64,000 nt of DNA, taken from positions 1,302,001 through 1,366,000 of the forward strand of contig PSQN01000004.1 in NCBI GenBank assembly GCA_002989075.1. The letters run 5' to 3'. Under the pieces are notes generated by a model. That model did not search any database and had not been told where the DNA came from. It saw only the letters and a program-made list of their open reading frames with translations. Of this stretch, positions 11,401-22,860 are shown piece after piece. This stretch comes from Arthonia radiata. Lineage: Eukaryota; Ascomycota; Arthoniomycetes; Arthoniales; Arthoniaceae. Both the position numbers and the translations under genes were made by a program. Numbering within the stretch: position 1 is the first letter of the stretch; each line of letters opens with the position of its first letter.

Positions 11401-12620
11401 AGGCCCTTTACGGTCTAAAACAGGCCGGCCGACAGTAGAAAGCCTACCTTCGAGAATTACTAAGGGGAATAGGTTTCGAACCCCTAGTATCCGATTAGTC
11501 GGTTTATATTCAAAGAACCGGAAAGCAGGCAATTTTGATCGCCTACGTAGACGATATATTAGCTGTATCCGATTCTATTAAAACAATCTCTGGAATCTAC
11601 CAGGAACTAAATAAGACTCTTACGGTTAAGGACTTAGAAGACGTTAGTAAGTTCCTAGGAATTAAAATTACCCGAGATCGCCCAGCGAAAACGATTCGCC
11701 TAGATTAGTCGACTTATTTAACTAAAATCTTAACCAAATACTTAAAAAAAAACGGCCGAATGCCCGGGAAAATACCGCAACCCGTCGGCTCAAAATTGGC
11801 ACCGAATCCTAATCAAGCTAGCAGTGCCAATATTTCTAATTATTAGCAACAAATTGGGTCGATTTTGTATCTACTAACAAAGACAAGACCCGATATTGCC
11901 TTTACAACTAGCCTACTAGCCCGGTACATGTCGAATCCTAGCGAGGAGCACTGGAGAGTTTTAAGTAGCCTTTAGGCTTACTTAGATAAAACTCCTAACC
12001 TTGGCCTTTACTACAAATCTCCCTCAATAAACGGTATAACCGGCTATTGTAACGCAGATTGGGGGGGAAACCTCGGTACCAGGAGATCGACTACCGGCTA
12101 TATCTTTCTACTTAGGAACGGAGCTCTTAGCTGGAATTCGAAGCTACAAAAAACGGTTGCCTTAAGCTCTTGTAAGGCCGAATATATAGCCCTTAAAGAA
12201 GCTATAAAGGAACAGTCATTTATCTGATTAATTGCTACCGAACTGTCCAGAATTTTTAAAGAAAATTTGATTACTACCGTTTTAGCGGGTACTTTTAAAA
12301 AGTCTGCGGATAAAAAGACTTGGCGGGCTCTAACGCACCAGGCAAGCATATATTTGCCCGGGCAAGCCGGTTAAATTAGACCGGAGACCCCGGTTTTGCC
12401 GGTAAAACTGTTACTTACCGACAGCAATTTAGCAAAAGAACTTGCAAAAAACCCTACCTTCCGAGCTAAATCTAAGCATATTAATATACAGTATCACTAT
12501 GTTAGAGAAAACGTTTAGGCAGGCCAAACAGAGCTCAAATACGTTTCTATAAAGGAACAATTAGCAGACAGTTTAATAAAACCGATCGACTTAGCTAAAA
12601 TACTGACGTTTAGAACTTAA
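8451..12620 (+). pseudogene. Element B gag-pol polyprotein, one frame with many RIP stops
   Basis: A single frame of 4,170 bases (about 1,389 codons) with no frameshift but about 33 in-frame stops by my reading, nearly all TAG or TAA at Gln or Trp positions plus one TGA likely from CGA. The likely start is ATA-GAC-TCC-TCT at 8451, an ATG lost by G-to-A. Domains in order: gag with the zinc knuckle C-x2-C-x4-H-x4-C at 9123-9164 (CPFCNKKGHKPATC); protease ILDTG near 9316; integrase zinc region and core near 9700-10350 (YSDICGP, LHLDNAKEY, NGRAERFNR); reverse transcriptase near 10990-11700 with intact YVDD at 11544-11555; RNase H near 12040-12220 with ADWGG and SSCKAEY. The final TAA is at 12618-12620. 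It is inactive, but every family hallmark is legible. Confidence 0.9.
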
Positions 12621-12654
12621 ATTAGCTTATAATCCGGCTAAAACAACTAGTCGA

Positions 12655-12665
12655 TTAAAGAGGTA
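12655..12665 (+). other. Polypurine tract of element B
   Basis: ATTAAAGAGGTA lies directly before the 3' LTR (12666). The copy in element D reads AAGGAGGTG on its coding strand, so the unmutated tract was probably AAGGAGGTG. This is the expected plus-strand priming site of an LTR retrotransposon. Confidence 0.65.
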
Positions 12666-13171
12666 TGTTAGAAATTAACCAACTAGCTAGTTAGCCGGAA
12701 TCCTTAGGGGCCCGGAGTATTGAATAGGTTCTACTAGCTGTCCCAGCCTAGAATAGAACAAGCCTTTTACCTAAAGGATCGGGCCTAGTAGCCCGGGTCT
12801 AGGACAAAAAGGAGCATTGCACGACCCGTTCTAGACAGCTGGCCTATAGTCTAAGACAATACGGGATAGACTAAGACTAATAGTTTTAGATAGACAGAAT
12901 TACCGTCTTGTGCGGTAAGTTACGGGTTATTTAGCCTCTATTAAAAGAACAGATATCTAGTAAGTTCTATACGGGCCGCTAGACTTAGATATATAAGCTA
13001 AGATTCCTCTAGAGAATTTTAGCTAACAAGACAGACAACATAACAACAGCTTCTCCTTGCTACTAAGTATTGTACCTGTATTAAGCCTAAGTATTGTACC
13101 AGTCTTAAGCTAGTCTCGTCTTTCTACTCTTTGTAGTAGTATCCTTCTTCTTTCCTGCCACCTATTTAACA
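12666..13171 (+). repeat. 3' LTR of element B
   Basis: A 506-base partner of 7763-8267, beginning TGTTAGAAATT and ending TTTAACA. It is followed at once by the target duplication AGTTA. Confidence 0.92.
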
Positions 13172-13176
13172 AGTTA

Positions 13177-14900
13177 ATACTGCTAACCTGCTTAGCAGTC
13201 TTCTAAATATAGTTATACGAGGTATATCTAAAACGTAAGTACCAAACTTCTAACGATATAGACAGTCTAACAGCAGTAGTGTTTATAAGATTTAGTAGCT
13301 AATATCTTCTAGTATTAATTAGAGCGACTACCTTATCTATTGTACTAGTATAGACAATCTAATTCTCTGTAGTATGTATACTTAGACTGTATTTAGCTAT
13401 CTTATAATTTAACAGGAGATTAACAAACAGGCTTAGAAGATATAGTATATTGTATAGCTATAGAGTAACAACGTTACCGTTAAACTTATACGCTCTAACG
13501 TTAACTTAACTACGCTTAGTTACCTATACAGTGTTCTTTACAGTATATACCGTAACTAAGCAATTTTTAACGTTTCTAAATATTCTTAAGTCGTTATATA
13601 TATAGTCTAAGGCGCCTAAGTTGGCTAGCTAGTTAGCTAATGTCTAAGTAGTCAAGCTAGTAGTAAGATATATAGCTACTACCTTAGTATTATTACTACG
13701 GCGGTTGTTGCTCTTAGTACCTCTACTCAGACTACTTTTCCTAGAATCGTCTTCTTTCTTAAAAGTATTACCTTTTGCGAGATTAGCACCTCTAAACTTT
13801 CTAACTTGCTTAGTAGGCTTTTAGTTCTCTAGAGCCTTCTTCGGGTAAGCGTAGAAACAGTTAGATTTCTAATAACGGTAATTGCTGCATACTAAGTACT
13901 TACTCTTAGTATTATTGCTGTTATTAACAGCTAGGCCTGCGGCGTCTATAGTGCCGTAGAACCTCTTTAACTTAATAATCTGCTGCTCTTCTATTGCTTC
14001 TTTAAACAGCTTACTTAACTTAACAGTTAAAGGATTTAGTAGAGCTTAATACTTACTTTACTTATATAACGCCTACTAATTAAAGCCTTTAACGTTTAAT
14101 ATACTCTATAGAAATATAATAACCTTTATTTAGTTACTTAAATGCTTCTACGCGCTTAGTACAGTAAGTCCGTTAAGACGGTTTATTTAAGTCTTAAACT
14201 TAATATAGTAGTCCTTTATATCCTTATACTTGCTTGTTAATAGCGTTAGAAACTAGTATGCAACGCTGTACGTCTTAATATAGCCTGTCTTCTTATATCT
14301 CTTAAGATATTTCTACTTATTGCTTATATACTTATACTTATTGTTGTCTAAAGTCCTCTTAATTCTAATCGTAACGTTATTAAGTATGTAGAGCGACGCC
14401 TTCGCTTCCTTTACATCCTAATTCTCTTGTAGTTCTATTTGAGCTCTAAATTTAGTAGGGGTTATTTCTTAATAAGGGTCTAAAGAGCGTACGATACGAG
14501 CTTCTAAACTAATTTAGGCGACAAACTTCTAGAGACTTGTTACTTTAAGTAAGTTCTTAATGTTGCTCTTCTAGTTTACGTAGTTCTTTAAGCTTATAAG
14601 ATACTTAAACTTAATATATTACTTAAGGTCTACTATCGTAGTAACTGGTCAACGGCTACTATTATTACTTAACCTCCTAAACTTTACTGTATAACTAATT
14701 TTTGTCCGTTTATAATAAATCTAAGCTCTTTCAATACGCTAAACCTTATAGTAGCACTGCGCAAAGCCTTAGACCAATATTAACAAGTACAGACAAACAA
14801 TACGTCGGTATCGTTGTTCGCGCTACTAAACTTAGTACAGGAATACTTTAATTTGCTTATAACTTTAATAAGCAGTTAACTGCTTAATTCTTAGTAGAAT
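13177..14900 (-). pseudogene. Element A gag, protease region and start of integrase
   Basis: On the minus strand, one frame with TAG/TAA interruptions runs from about 14750 to the B insertion. It contains a basic gag region, a zinc-knuckle-like CSNYRY-K-S-N-C near 13890-13850 (second Cys probably mutated to Tyr, a G-to-A change), and a W-YLRFRYTS motif just before the insertion that resembles the GAG-pre-integrase W-H-x-R-x-G-H signature. The start codon is not certain. The frame resumes at 7762 after removal of B and one target duplication. Confidence 0.65.
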
Positions 14901-14958
14901 CTTGTACTAATAACTAAATAATAACTGTATAATTGTATTAATGCTATAGATACGCGAT

Positions 14959-14972
14959 TTGGGCTTATAACC
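14959..14972 (-). other. Primer-binding site of A, initiator tRNA-Met internal fragment type
   Basis: On the minus strand this reads GGTTATAAGCCCAA, next to the 5' LTR that begins at 14973 on the plus strand. It matches the complement of the initiator tRNA-Met anticodon arm (GGTTATGAGCCC) with one RIP-type change, as in element B. Confidence 0.75.
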
Positions 14973-15171
14973 TGTTAGAATACTACTAGTACTAGTATTA
15001 TAGAATTGCGTGTATTCTTTCTAATCTAAAAGACGTCTAGTGCTTAATATAAGGTTGAGCCAAGACTCCGGCTATCGAACATCCTAACACTATATAGCTT
15101 GTATAGCACCAACAAGACGTATTATAAAAGTTGAGACTATACCTAGGAAACATAGACGCAGATTTCCGACA
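14973..15171 (-). repeat. 5' LTR of element A
   Basis: A 199-base partner of 4204-4402. It begins TGTTAGAATAC on the plus strand and ends TTCCGACA, followed by the target duplication TTATA. Confidence 0.88.
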
Positions 15172-15195
15172 TTATAACTTCTCTATAAGTCTCTC

Positions 15196-15667
15196 TGTAA
15201 CGCCGGTCGCTAGAAGAACCGAACTAAGGCTTACTTGCCTTGTATACTTATCGACTTTAGTAGTGGTTGTCTTGTATACTAAAGACTAAAAGATAGAAGA
15301 GGCGAGATAAATTACAGAGGGTAAGAGGAGCTTAACTAAAGTAGATAGAAGGTAAAGTATATTACCTAAATATAGTTAAAAAACTTATATTTAAATATTA
15401 AGTTAATAGACTAAAGTTTATTTTAAAGTCGGCTATTAGTCTAGCTATATAGTTTAAGATATAAAAGAGGTTCTTTAGAGCCGCTGTAGTTGCTAGTATT
15501 CTTATAAGTAACCGCGGCTTTCTAGCTCAACATATCTACTTTAGCCGCTATCGGCTAAAGAAGTCTTATCGACTAAAGATACGCTAGTATCTATTAGTAT
15601 CTTAGCGAGTAGTAAGTATTAATGCTTGAGGGTTCGCTTAGCTGTTTCGAGCTTAGTATTTATAATA
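15196..15667 (-). repeat. 3' LTR of C1
   Basis: A 472-base LTR paired with 22095-22566. The adjoining stretch at 15668-15685 reads, on the minus strand, AGAAGGAGGGGAATTG, a good polypurine tract, which confirms the orientation. Confidence 0.88.
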
Positions 15668-15799
15668 CAATTCCCCTCCTTCTAGTTAAGTTGTCTCTAA
15701 CTAACCTTTACTTTTTTACTCTTTTTAATACCGTATAAGTATAACTCGCCGTAGTCTCTTAGATTTATTCTGTAAGTTATTATATTTAAGATTGTTGTA

Positions 15800-16507
15800 T
15801 TACTGTTTAATACTAATTAAAAATAGGTCTGTGTCTCCTTAATTAAAACCTATAGCGATAAAATACCTTCTTATTCTTGTTGCGCTCGTCTAAGTTAGCG
15901 TTATTTTTTAGCGTTTAGTCGGTATATATATATAAGCTATACTTATATAAAAAAGCTCTATAACGTTCGTTCTTTGCTAGCTGATAGTTAATTTCTCTTC
16001 TATTTACTTTCTATTCTCTTACTAACTCGTTAGTTAGCTAATTCTATTCGTTTCTAATATCTTTAAATATTTAACGCTCTTTAACGCGCTAAGAAGCGTT
16101 ATATTGAAAAGAAGTAGTTAAAGAAAGAGGTAAAGGAAAAAGCTCGAGTTACTTTAGAAGAGTAGCTTCAAAAGAAATAAAAAGTCTCGTAATTAAAGGA
16201 GAAGGTAGACGTATTACGAGCGTCTACCTTAAATAAGTTAAATTGTAATAAGCTATTAAAGTAAAAAGAGTTGTCTACTGCTATATTAAATAGTAATGTA
16301 CTAAATACGCTTAGCGGGCTGTCTATAAATTTCTATAAAGATTTGTTTTTTAAATTAAGTAGTAGACCTATATTATAGTAAACTAGCTTATTTATAGATA
16401 ACCTAGATATCGGTAAGATACATTAAGTAGTAAATTAGAGTGTTAGTGCTACTATAACCGATTAATATTTTAGTTTTAATATTGTTAAATTGTGTCTTTA
16501 TAGTTAG
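15800..16507 (+). pseudogene. C1 convergent accessory frame (coiled-coil protein), degraded
   Basis: The frame opposes the pol of C1. From about 16060 to the TAG at 16505-16507 it reads as a Lys/Glu-rich segment (RAKKRYIEKK, KKEVKEKARVTLEE) and then a C-terminal part (SGLSINFYKDLF, ASLFIDNLD-like, YLYS-stop) that aligns codon by codon with the copy in element G (46766-47392). All interruptions are TAG or TAA at positions that read as Gln. The N-terminal part is shifted or degraded, so I cannot fix a start. Function is unknown; a nucleic-acid-binding or structural coiled-coil protein is only a guess. Confidence 0.5.
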
Positions 16508-16509
16508 TT

Positions 16510-19500
16510 AGATATTATTTCGGTTTCTATTAATTTTTATGTTTCAGGTATTCTTTCTATTTTATAAGATACTATTGTTTGCCTCGGTATTGTTTATAAA
16601 CTTAAATTATTTTAACCTTATACTTAGATTCTTAGTTATTAGAAAGGATTTCTAAGTTAAATCGTTCTACTTCTTAAAAGTAGACTAGTTTTAATAGCGC
16701 TACATAGAATATAGAATATATTCTTATTATTTTTAAGAGTTTAAGTTTAAATATTACAAATCCTAATTGTTATAGAATTTTAAACAGTTTTGTTTTAGTA
16801 TAGTTAAGTTTCTTGCTTAGTTTAATAGTCTTTATATTTTTTATAAGCAAGTAAGCTCTTTCCCCTTCTTTTATGCTTGTATTTAAGATAGTTTTCGATT
16901 TTTATACTATTTCCTTGTTCGTTCGTTAATAAACTCGCTGTCTAACTTTAACTACTAGTACAGGGCTTTTATACTTATAGCTATTCGCGTAGCTAATTCG
17001 TTTTCTATATTACTCTGTAGTTATCTTCTCTAAAGAGAGTAATAGCTATATAAGACATAAAACAGAGTTATCTTAGTTATATTGTTCTTTATATTATTGT
17101 ACGCGGCTTACGCTACTAGTAGTAATTGTATTTAGTCGTTTTACTAGTAGTTAATGTATGCTTAGAGATACTATTTTAATTTTTAATTTGTTTGTTCTGT
17201 TTATCTGTCTATTTACGGGTAAAATAACGTAAAAATTTTCTATTTTGTTTCTAGTTGTTATATTAGAGATGTTTAAAATCGTAAAACAAATTTCTAATCT
17301 CTATTTAAGATAATTCTCTATAATTAACTATAGTTTGCTAAGATAATTTGAAGAAATATATATACTAATTATTCTAAATTACTAGCTTTCTTATAAGGTA
17401 TAAAGTATATATACTTTATTAGTTTATTATATATAACGAAAATAGCGTCGTAAGCTACTTTTATAAGTAAATTCTTAGATATTAGTAGCTTAGTAATAAA
17501 GTTTAGTAAGACCGTATATTATAGCCTTTCGAATATCTTTAGTAGCTATAGTTTACTATACAGTAAATATCTTAGATACTTAATTCTTACGTATATATCG
17601 TATTTTTAAATATAATTCTTAACGTAGTGTCGGATTCTCGAAATATAGTAGATTCTTGTAATCTTTTCTATAGTATTATTGATACCCTTATGTTCTTTTG
17701 TTGAGTTATTATAAAAGTTACTAATAATGTATCGGGTTAAATTCCTCGGGACGTAGATCTTACCTTAAAATTTATAATAGTTCTTATTGTTCTTTATTAG
17801 TTCTAAGTGTCGTTTCTCGTTGTTTTAGTAAGTTTTAGAGTCGTTTAGGATATCTAAAATTCGGTTGTCTAATTTAATAACAAACTTGGTTGTTATAGCT
17901 AATTAATTGTATCTAATCTTATTATTGTATTCTTAAAATATTGCGTACTCAACATATTTCTTGTTATTAAGATAATTAGAACGTTGGCTTAGAGCGTTAG
18001 CTCTATTGTTCTTAGAACTCTTCTTATAAATAATAATAAAGTTATATAGAGCTATAGTTTCTAACTATCTAACTTATTTATAGTTAAGTTTCTTTATCGT
18101 TATAAAGTAAGTTAAGTTCTTATAGTTTATATATACTATAATTATATAGTTTGCTTCTTTTAAATAAGCTCGCTATATTTTAAATACTACTATAATAGCT
18201 AAAAGCTCTTTATTGTAAATATTATAGTTCTATTTTATAGGTAATATCTTTCTTAAGTACAAAGCTACTAGTCTAAGCTTTCTTTCCTTATTATTTTAAC
18301 TTATATATACTCTAATTATATAGTCTAACGCGTCTATTTTTATAATAATTAGTAAGTTAGAGTTAAATGTTGCTAGTACGAACTTAATCTTAAAAGCTTC
18401 CTTAAGCTCTTTAAATACTAATTATTTCTTTTATGTCTAAAAGAATTCTATCAATTATTTTGTTTATTAAGACAGCGGTGCTATAATTTAATTAAAGTTA
18501 GATATCTATTTCCTATAATAGTTAGTAAAACTAAAAAACTATTGCAATTATTTTATATTCTTTAATATAGGCTAAGTTAAAATAGATTAAATCTTTAAAT
18601 CTTCTATTTAGAGACCGTACTCAGTAATTATAAATCTAAGAAATACACCAGATTATTAATAAAACTAGATTTTCTTGATATCGATTTATAAATTAATATG
18701 CACTAATCTTTCTAATATCTTTTTAATATATTTTTTATGTTCTTTTAGTATATAGCTATATACTAGGATATCGTTTAGATAAGCAGTCATAAATATATTT
18801 AGGTAATTGCTAAGTATATTGTTAATTAGTTTCTAAAATAATATTAGTACGTTTATTAGTTTAAAGGGTATAACGCAATACTTAAAAAGTCTATATCTAG
18901 TATAGAAGGCTATTTTCTATTCTTTACCTTTCTTTATATAAATTAAGTTATAAGCTCCTTATAAGTTAAATTTAGTAAACTATTATACGTTATTTATTGA
19001 TCTGTTATTTCGTCGATACGTAGTAAAGAGTATTAGTTTTTAATAGTTACTTTGTTTAATTGTCTATAATCTATATAAAGTCGTAGTTTACTATTTTTCT
19101 TTAGTACGAAGAGTATTAAGTATTCGGCTAGTAATATTAATTTTTAGATAAATTCTTTCTTAAGATTTTTGTCGAAATAGTCGCAGAGCGCTTAATTTTC
19201 TACTTTTAATAGAGAGTATATTAAACTAAATATTGGTATCTTACCTTCTTATAAAGGTATTATATAATCTTATAGTTTATATTTTAGAAGAGCTAAGTTT
19301 AGCTTAGCTTTCTTAAATAGGTATAAGAATTAATTATATTCTTTAAGTATCTTAGTAATTAACTAAGTACTTGTTGTTGTATAGAATTATTAACGTACAG
19401 TCGTCTTTTATTTATACTTATATATAGTTAGCTATAAATAAGATACTATATTAGACTTCTTTTATAAGATATTTAAGTATTAAAGTATAGTAGTACTAAC

Positions 19501-20040
19501 CTATATAAGTTCTTTATCGCGCTTCTTATTCTTACTACTAAAAATAGCTTATAAGGTATTTATTCTGTAGAACGACTCTTATCTAAAGTACTTATATCTA
19601 ATAAAGAAGAGTTTCTTAGTTCTTTAATTTACTTCTAAGTTATATTATTGTAACTAAGGTATACCTAGTACAGCGTAGTACTAGTTAATATTTACAATAT
19701 TATAAGTAATTTCTTCTTAATAGTTCTTAATTATTATATCTATTAATAAAGTCTTATAGTTAACTCTTTTCTTTGCTTCTTAAAATTTAGACAGTATATA
19801 AGATAATTTCTTTTTTTATATTTATATTTAGTACTTCTTAACGTAGCGTATTAAGATAAAGTTGCCTGTTGCGCTTAAATTAATTATAATTTTAATGTTT
19901 CTGTAGTTTATTGTTGTTTAAGTATATAAATATATTCTATAAGAAACTAAGCTCGTACAGAGCTAGGCTTTTAAAGAATTTAACCGTTAAACGGGCCGAT
20001 ACTACTGCTCTTAAAGTAATTAGTTTAGTCTTTTTTTTGT
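16510..20040 (-). pseudogene. C1 pol: protease, RT, RNase H, integrase, chromodomain
   Basis: On the minus strand. The retropepsin motif lies near 19887 (II-x-NLSATG, from IIDLGAT); reverse transcriptase lies near 19150-18500 with the active site at 18769-18783 reading Y-L-N-D; RNase H and integrase follow; a chromodomain (QYLIKW-type, Trp lost) lies near 16630-16556. Its frame is -1 relative to gag. The distance from the gag start to the protease ATA codon is exactly 2,165 bases, the same as in C2 and H. Many TAG/TAA stops are present. Confidence 0.78.
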
Positions 20041-22052
20041 TAATTATATACGTTCTAGAGTATTTTAGATACTAGAACCTATTGTTAGTTAATTTACTAT
20101 AAGAATTTCTGTATAGAGTGTTCTTATACTACTTTTATTATAATGTTTAGTTTATTGTTTATAATCTCTATTTTAATTATATAACTATTACTAATTAAAA
20201 CCCGTTATATCTATAGATTGTATATTATTAGTTAAAAATATTAGTACTAACTATATAATTTTAGACTCTTAATAAGATAGTTTACTAGTTATTGTAAGCG
20301 TAAGTAAATATATTCTAAAATATTGTTAATATCTTTATTAGCGCTTAACTTTCTATTGTAAAAGGCTAACTAATAAAGTCTTTATATTATTTCTTTCTAA
20401 CAAATTAAAGTTTATTCTTTTTAGTTAGTATCGTTCTTAAGTAAAGATTCTATACTATTAGAATCTATATTTTTGTCTTTAAGTTGTTATTTTATTTATA
20501 ATGTATTGTAGCTACTATCTTGCTTAACCTCTATGGTCTACTTTTTCTTAAATTTTTCTTAAGTTTTTAAGTAAGATAACCTAAATCTTTCTCGAGTAAG
20601 GTCTAGTTCTTATATCGAACCTTGTTTTAAAGATATCGATTTTCTTAGTTATTATTTTAATTCTAATTTATCGGATTTATAAATTGTATAATTGTTATTA
20701 TAGTACGTAGTTTAGAATAGTGTTTTATATAGTATAACGGTATTTTATATCTACTACCTTAAAATAGTACGGTCAATATTGTTTCAGTCCTATAGATTTT
20801 ATCGTTTCTATTTTATTTGTTGTTTCTTTATTTCTTTCTATAACTTACTGTCTGTATCCCAGTTTTTATATAAGTTAAATAAGTTTTATTCGTTGTACTT
20901 TTTATTAGAAGAAACCTAGTAAGTATCTTTTTAGTTATAAAAGGCGCTTTAGTAAACGTTCTTCTACTTCTTAGTTAGTTTAATAATGTACTTATACTAG
21001 TTTTAAATAGTCTTCTATAAGAGACTTAATTCTTAAAGAGAACAATCTCTAGTTAGGTCTATATATTAGCAGTCGAAGAAGGCTATTAATAATTCTATCG
21101 CCTTATTACGGCTATTGTTCTCTTCTATCTAAGTAGTTATATTAAACTATTGTTGTAAAAAATAGAGTTTCTAAGATCGATTGTTGTGTTTATTTCTACT
21201 AGTACTATTAAACTGTTATTTTTTAAAACAGTATTCTTTAACTTAATACCCTAGTTTTTTATAATATAAGTATAGTTTGTTTTTTATTCTATATTCTCTT
21301 TCCTGGTTATTTAGTTTTTCTTAAGGCTTTATAAAATCTAACTCTATTAGATCGCCTTAGTCTTATTAAGAGTTTACTTAATTCTTTGTTTTATAGAATC
21401 TATTAGTAAAATTATCCTTCTTTTTTATTTATCTTTTAAAGTTACTATCGTCGATCTTCTTTGCTCGTTATATAAAGTTATCGAGATTATTAAACTTCTC
21501 TCTATAAATATAGATTATTTTTTTAATATAATTCTTAAGTCCTTCGTAAAAAGTCTTAATAAGAGGTTTCTTATTCTATTCTATTTAATTAGCATACTAT
21601 ATAAATTCGGCGGCGTATCTGCTCGCTGGTTCTATTTACTTAAGATTCTAAAGCTTTTTAGTAGCAACGCGTCTAGCGTCGGTTTATTTAAAGATTTTAT
21701 AAAGCTTTTTCTAAAAGAAGACAAAGCTAGTAAAGAACTTATCGGTATTCTCGCGCCTACTCTTTATTAAAGTAAATAAAAAATCGTTAAAGTAATACTC
21801 AATCTACTTATAAGCATCTCTGTCTATATAAGAGGTAGTAAATAGAACTATAGTAGTGTCGTTTAAAAACTAGTCTTTATAAGTTTTAAAGTATACGGCT
21901 AGATATATTAAAAATAAAGTAACTTTAAAACGTTTATCTAAGAAGCTTTTTTTTATCTTAGTGTTAACGTTTAATATCTTATTTGTGCTAGTTATTCTAT
22001 TGGTTAACCTGTCTGTAGCGTTACGGCTGTTAGATACTAAAGTAGTAGATAT
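20041..22052 (-). pseudogene. C1 gag, start codon lost
   Basis: The minus-strand frame begins at 22052 with ATA-TCT-ACT-ACT, the RIP form of the ATG-TCT-ACT-ACT still present in H at 60416. It includes a retrotransposon gag-like helical region and a CCHC zinc knuckle near 21290-21250 with mutated cysteines. By homology with H the frame extends to about 20040. Stops are TAG/TAA at Gln and Trp positions. Confidence 0.7.
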
Positions 22053-22094
22053 AATTAATCTACTTTTTCTACTTTTATAGCGAGTTTATTAAAG

Positions 22095-22566
22095 TATAAC
22101 GCTAGTCGCTAAGAGAACTAAACTAAGGCTTACTTATCTTGTATACTTATCGACCTTAGTAGTAGTTATCTTATATACTAGAGACTAAAAGATAAGAGAG
22201 GTAAAATAGATTATAGAGAGTAAGAGAAGCTTAACTAAAGTAAATAGAAGGTAAAGTACGTTACTTAAATATAGTTAAAGAACTTATATTTAAATATTAA
22301 GTTAATAAACTAAACTCTATTTTAAGGTTAGTTATTAGTTTAACTATATAGTCTAAAATATAAGAAAGGTTCTTTAAAGCCGCTATAGCTGCTAGTATTC
22401 TTATAGATAACCGTAGCTTTTTAGCTTAACGTACCCGCTTTAGCTACTATCGGCTAAAGAGGTCTTATTAGCTAAAGATACGCTAGTATCTATTAGCGTT
22501 CTAGTAAGTAGTAGATGTTAATGCTTGGAGGTTCGCTTAGCCGTCCTAGGCTTAGCGTTTGTAATA
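22095..22566 (-). repeat. 5' LTR of C1
   Basis: A 472-base partner of 15196-15667; starts TATAACGCTAGTCGC (RIP form of TGTAACGCCGGTCGC) and ends GTTTGTAATA. The target duplication CTCTC follows. Confidence 0.88.
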
Positions 22567-22571
22567 CTCTC

Positions 22572-22860
22572 TAAGTATCTATTATAAGAATAAAATAATT
22601 TTCTATAATATCTAGAGCTAATTTGTTGTCTAAAGAGTTAATTACTAGAGATATACTAAAGATAAAAAGATAAAAATCTTAAGTAAAACTTAAATTATTA
22701 TATAAACTCTATAAAGAAGAGAATATTAGATATTTATATCTTTAATAAGATATACTATATAGTTTTATATAGCTAGAGCTTAATTATTCTCTAAAGAAGT
22801 ATTAGCTAAAGGCTATATCTTAGATTTTTTAAGTATTATATATATCTTAGAGTAAACTCT
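22572..22860. repeat. Unassigned AT-rich DNA right of C1
   Basis: About 290 bases of RIP-degraded sequence. Part may be the divergent start of the gag that becomes recognisable near 22860, but I cannot align it with confidence. No LTR end is visible. Confidence 0.4.

Larger units (their letters stand above)
7763..13171 (+). mobile_element. Element B: Ty1/Copia LTR retrotransposon, full length, RIP-mutated, nested in A
   Basis: A 5,409-base Copia element on the plus strand inserted into A. LTRs are 505 and 506 bases (TGTTGGAAATT... ending TTTAATA or TTTAACA). Target duplications are AGTTG (7758-7762) and AGTTA (13172-13176), a pair that differs by one RIP-type G-to-A change. The inside holds a primer-binding site directly after the 5' LTR, one gag-pol frame, and a polypurine tract before the 3' LTR. 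Element D is a second copy of this family in the opposite orientation. Confidence 0.93.
4204..15171 (-). mobile_element. Element A: Ty1/Copia LTR retrotransposon, RIP-mutated, interrupted by B
   Basis: A complete but dead Copia element on the minus strand, about 5.55 kb once element B is subtracted. Its two LTRs are 199 bases each (4204-4402 and 14973-15171), with ends TGTCAGA and TCTGACA or their C-to-T forms. It is flanked by perfect 5-base target duplications TTATA (4199-4203, 15172-15176). A polypurine tract (TAAGGGGTG on the minus strand, 4403-4411) lies inside the 3' LTR, and a primer-binding site (14959-14972) lies inside the 5' LTR. Coding order on the minus strand is gag, protease, integrase, reverse transcriptase, RNase H, the Copia order. 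B sits in the segment between the gag zinc knuckle and the integrase core. Confidence 0.9.
15196..22566 (-). mobile_element. Element C1: Ty3/Gypsy chromovirus, full length, RIP-mutated
   Basis: A 7,371-base element on the minus strand with two 472-base LTRs (15196-15667, 22095-22566) and perfect target duplications CTCTC (15191-15195, 22567-22571). The LTR begins TGTAACGCCGGTCGC on the plus strand and ends GTAATA (from GTAACA). A polypurine tract adjoins the 3' LTR. Inside are gag, pol with chromodomain, and a convergent accessory frame. It lies 24 bases right of element A, so the sequence between them is the remaining target DNA. Confidence 0.9.

Noticed and set aside
12098-12349. Minus-strand open frame of 83 codons
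   Set aside because: Shadow of the RNase H region of element B; not conserved in D as a separate frame.
8451-12620. Alternative genetic code or stop-codon readthrough (TAG/TAA as Gln)
   Set aside because: Stops replace Trp and Arg as well as Gln, LTRs show the same transitions, and the ordinary gene at 2733-3367 ends in TGA and uses TGG for Trp. RIP explains all of this.
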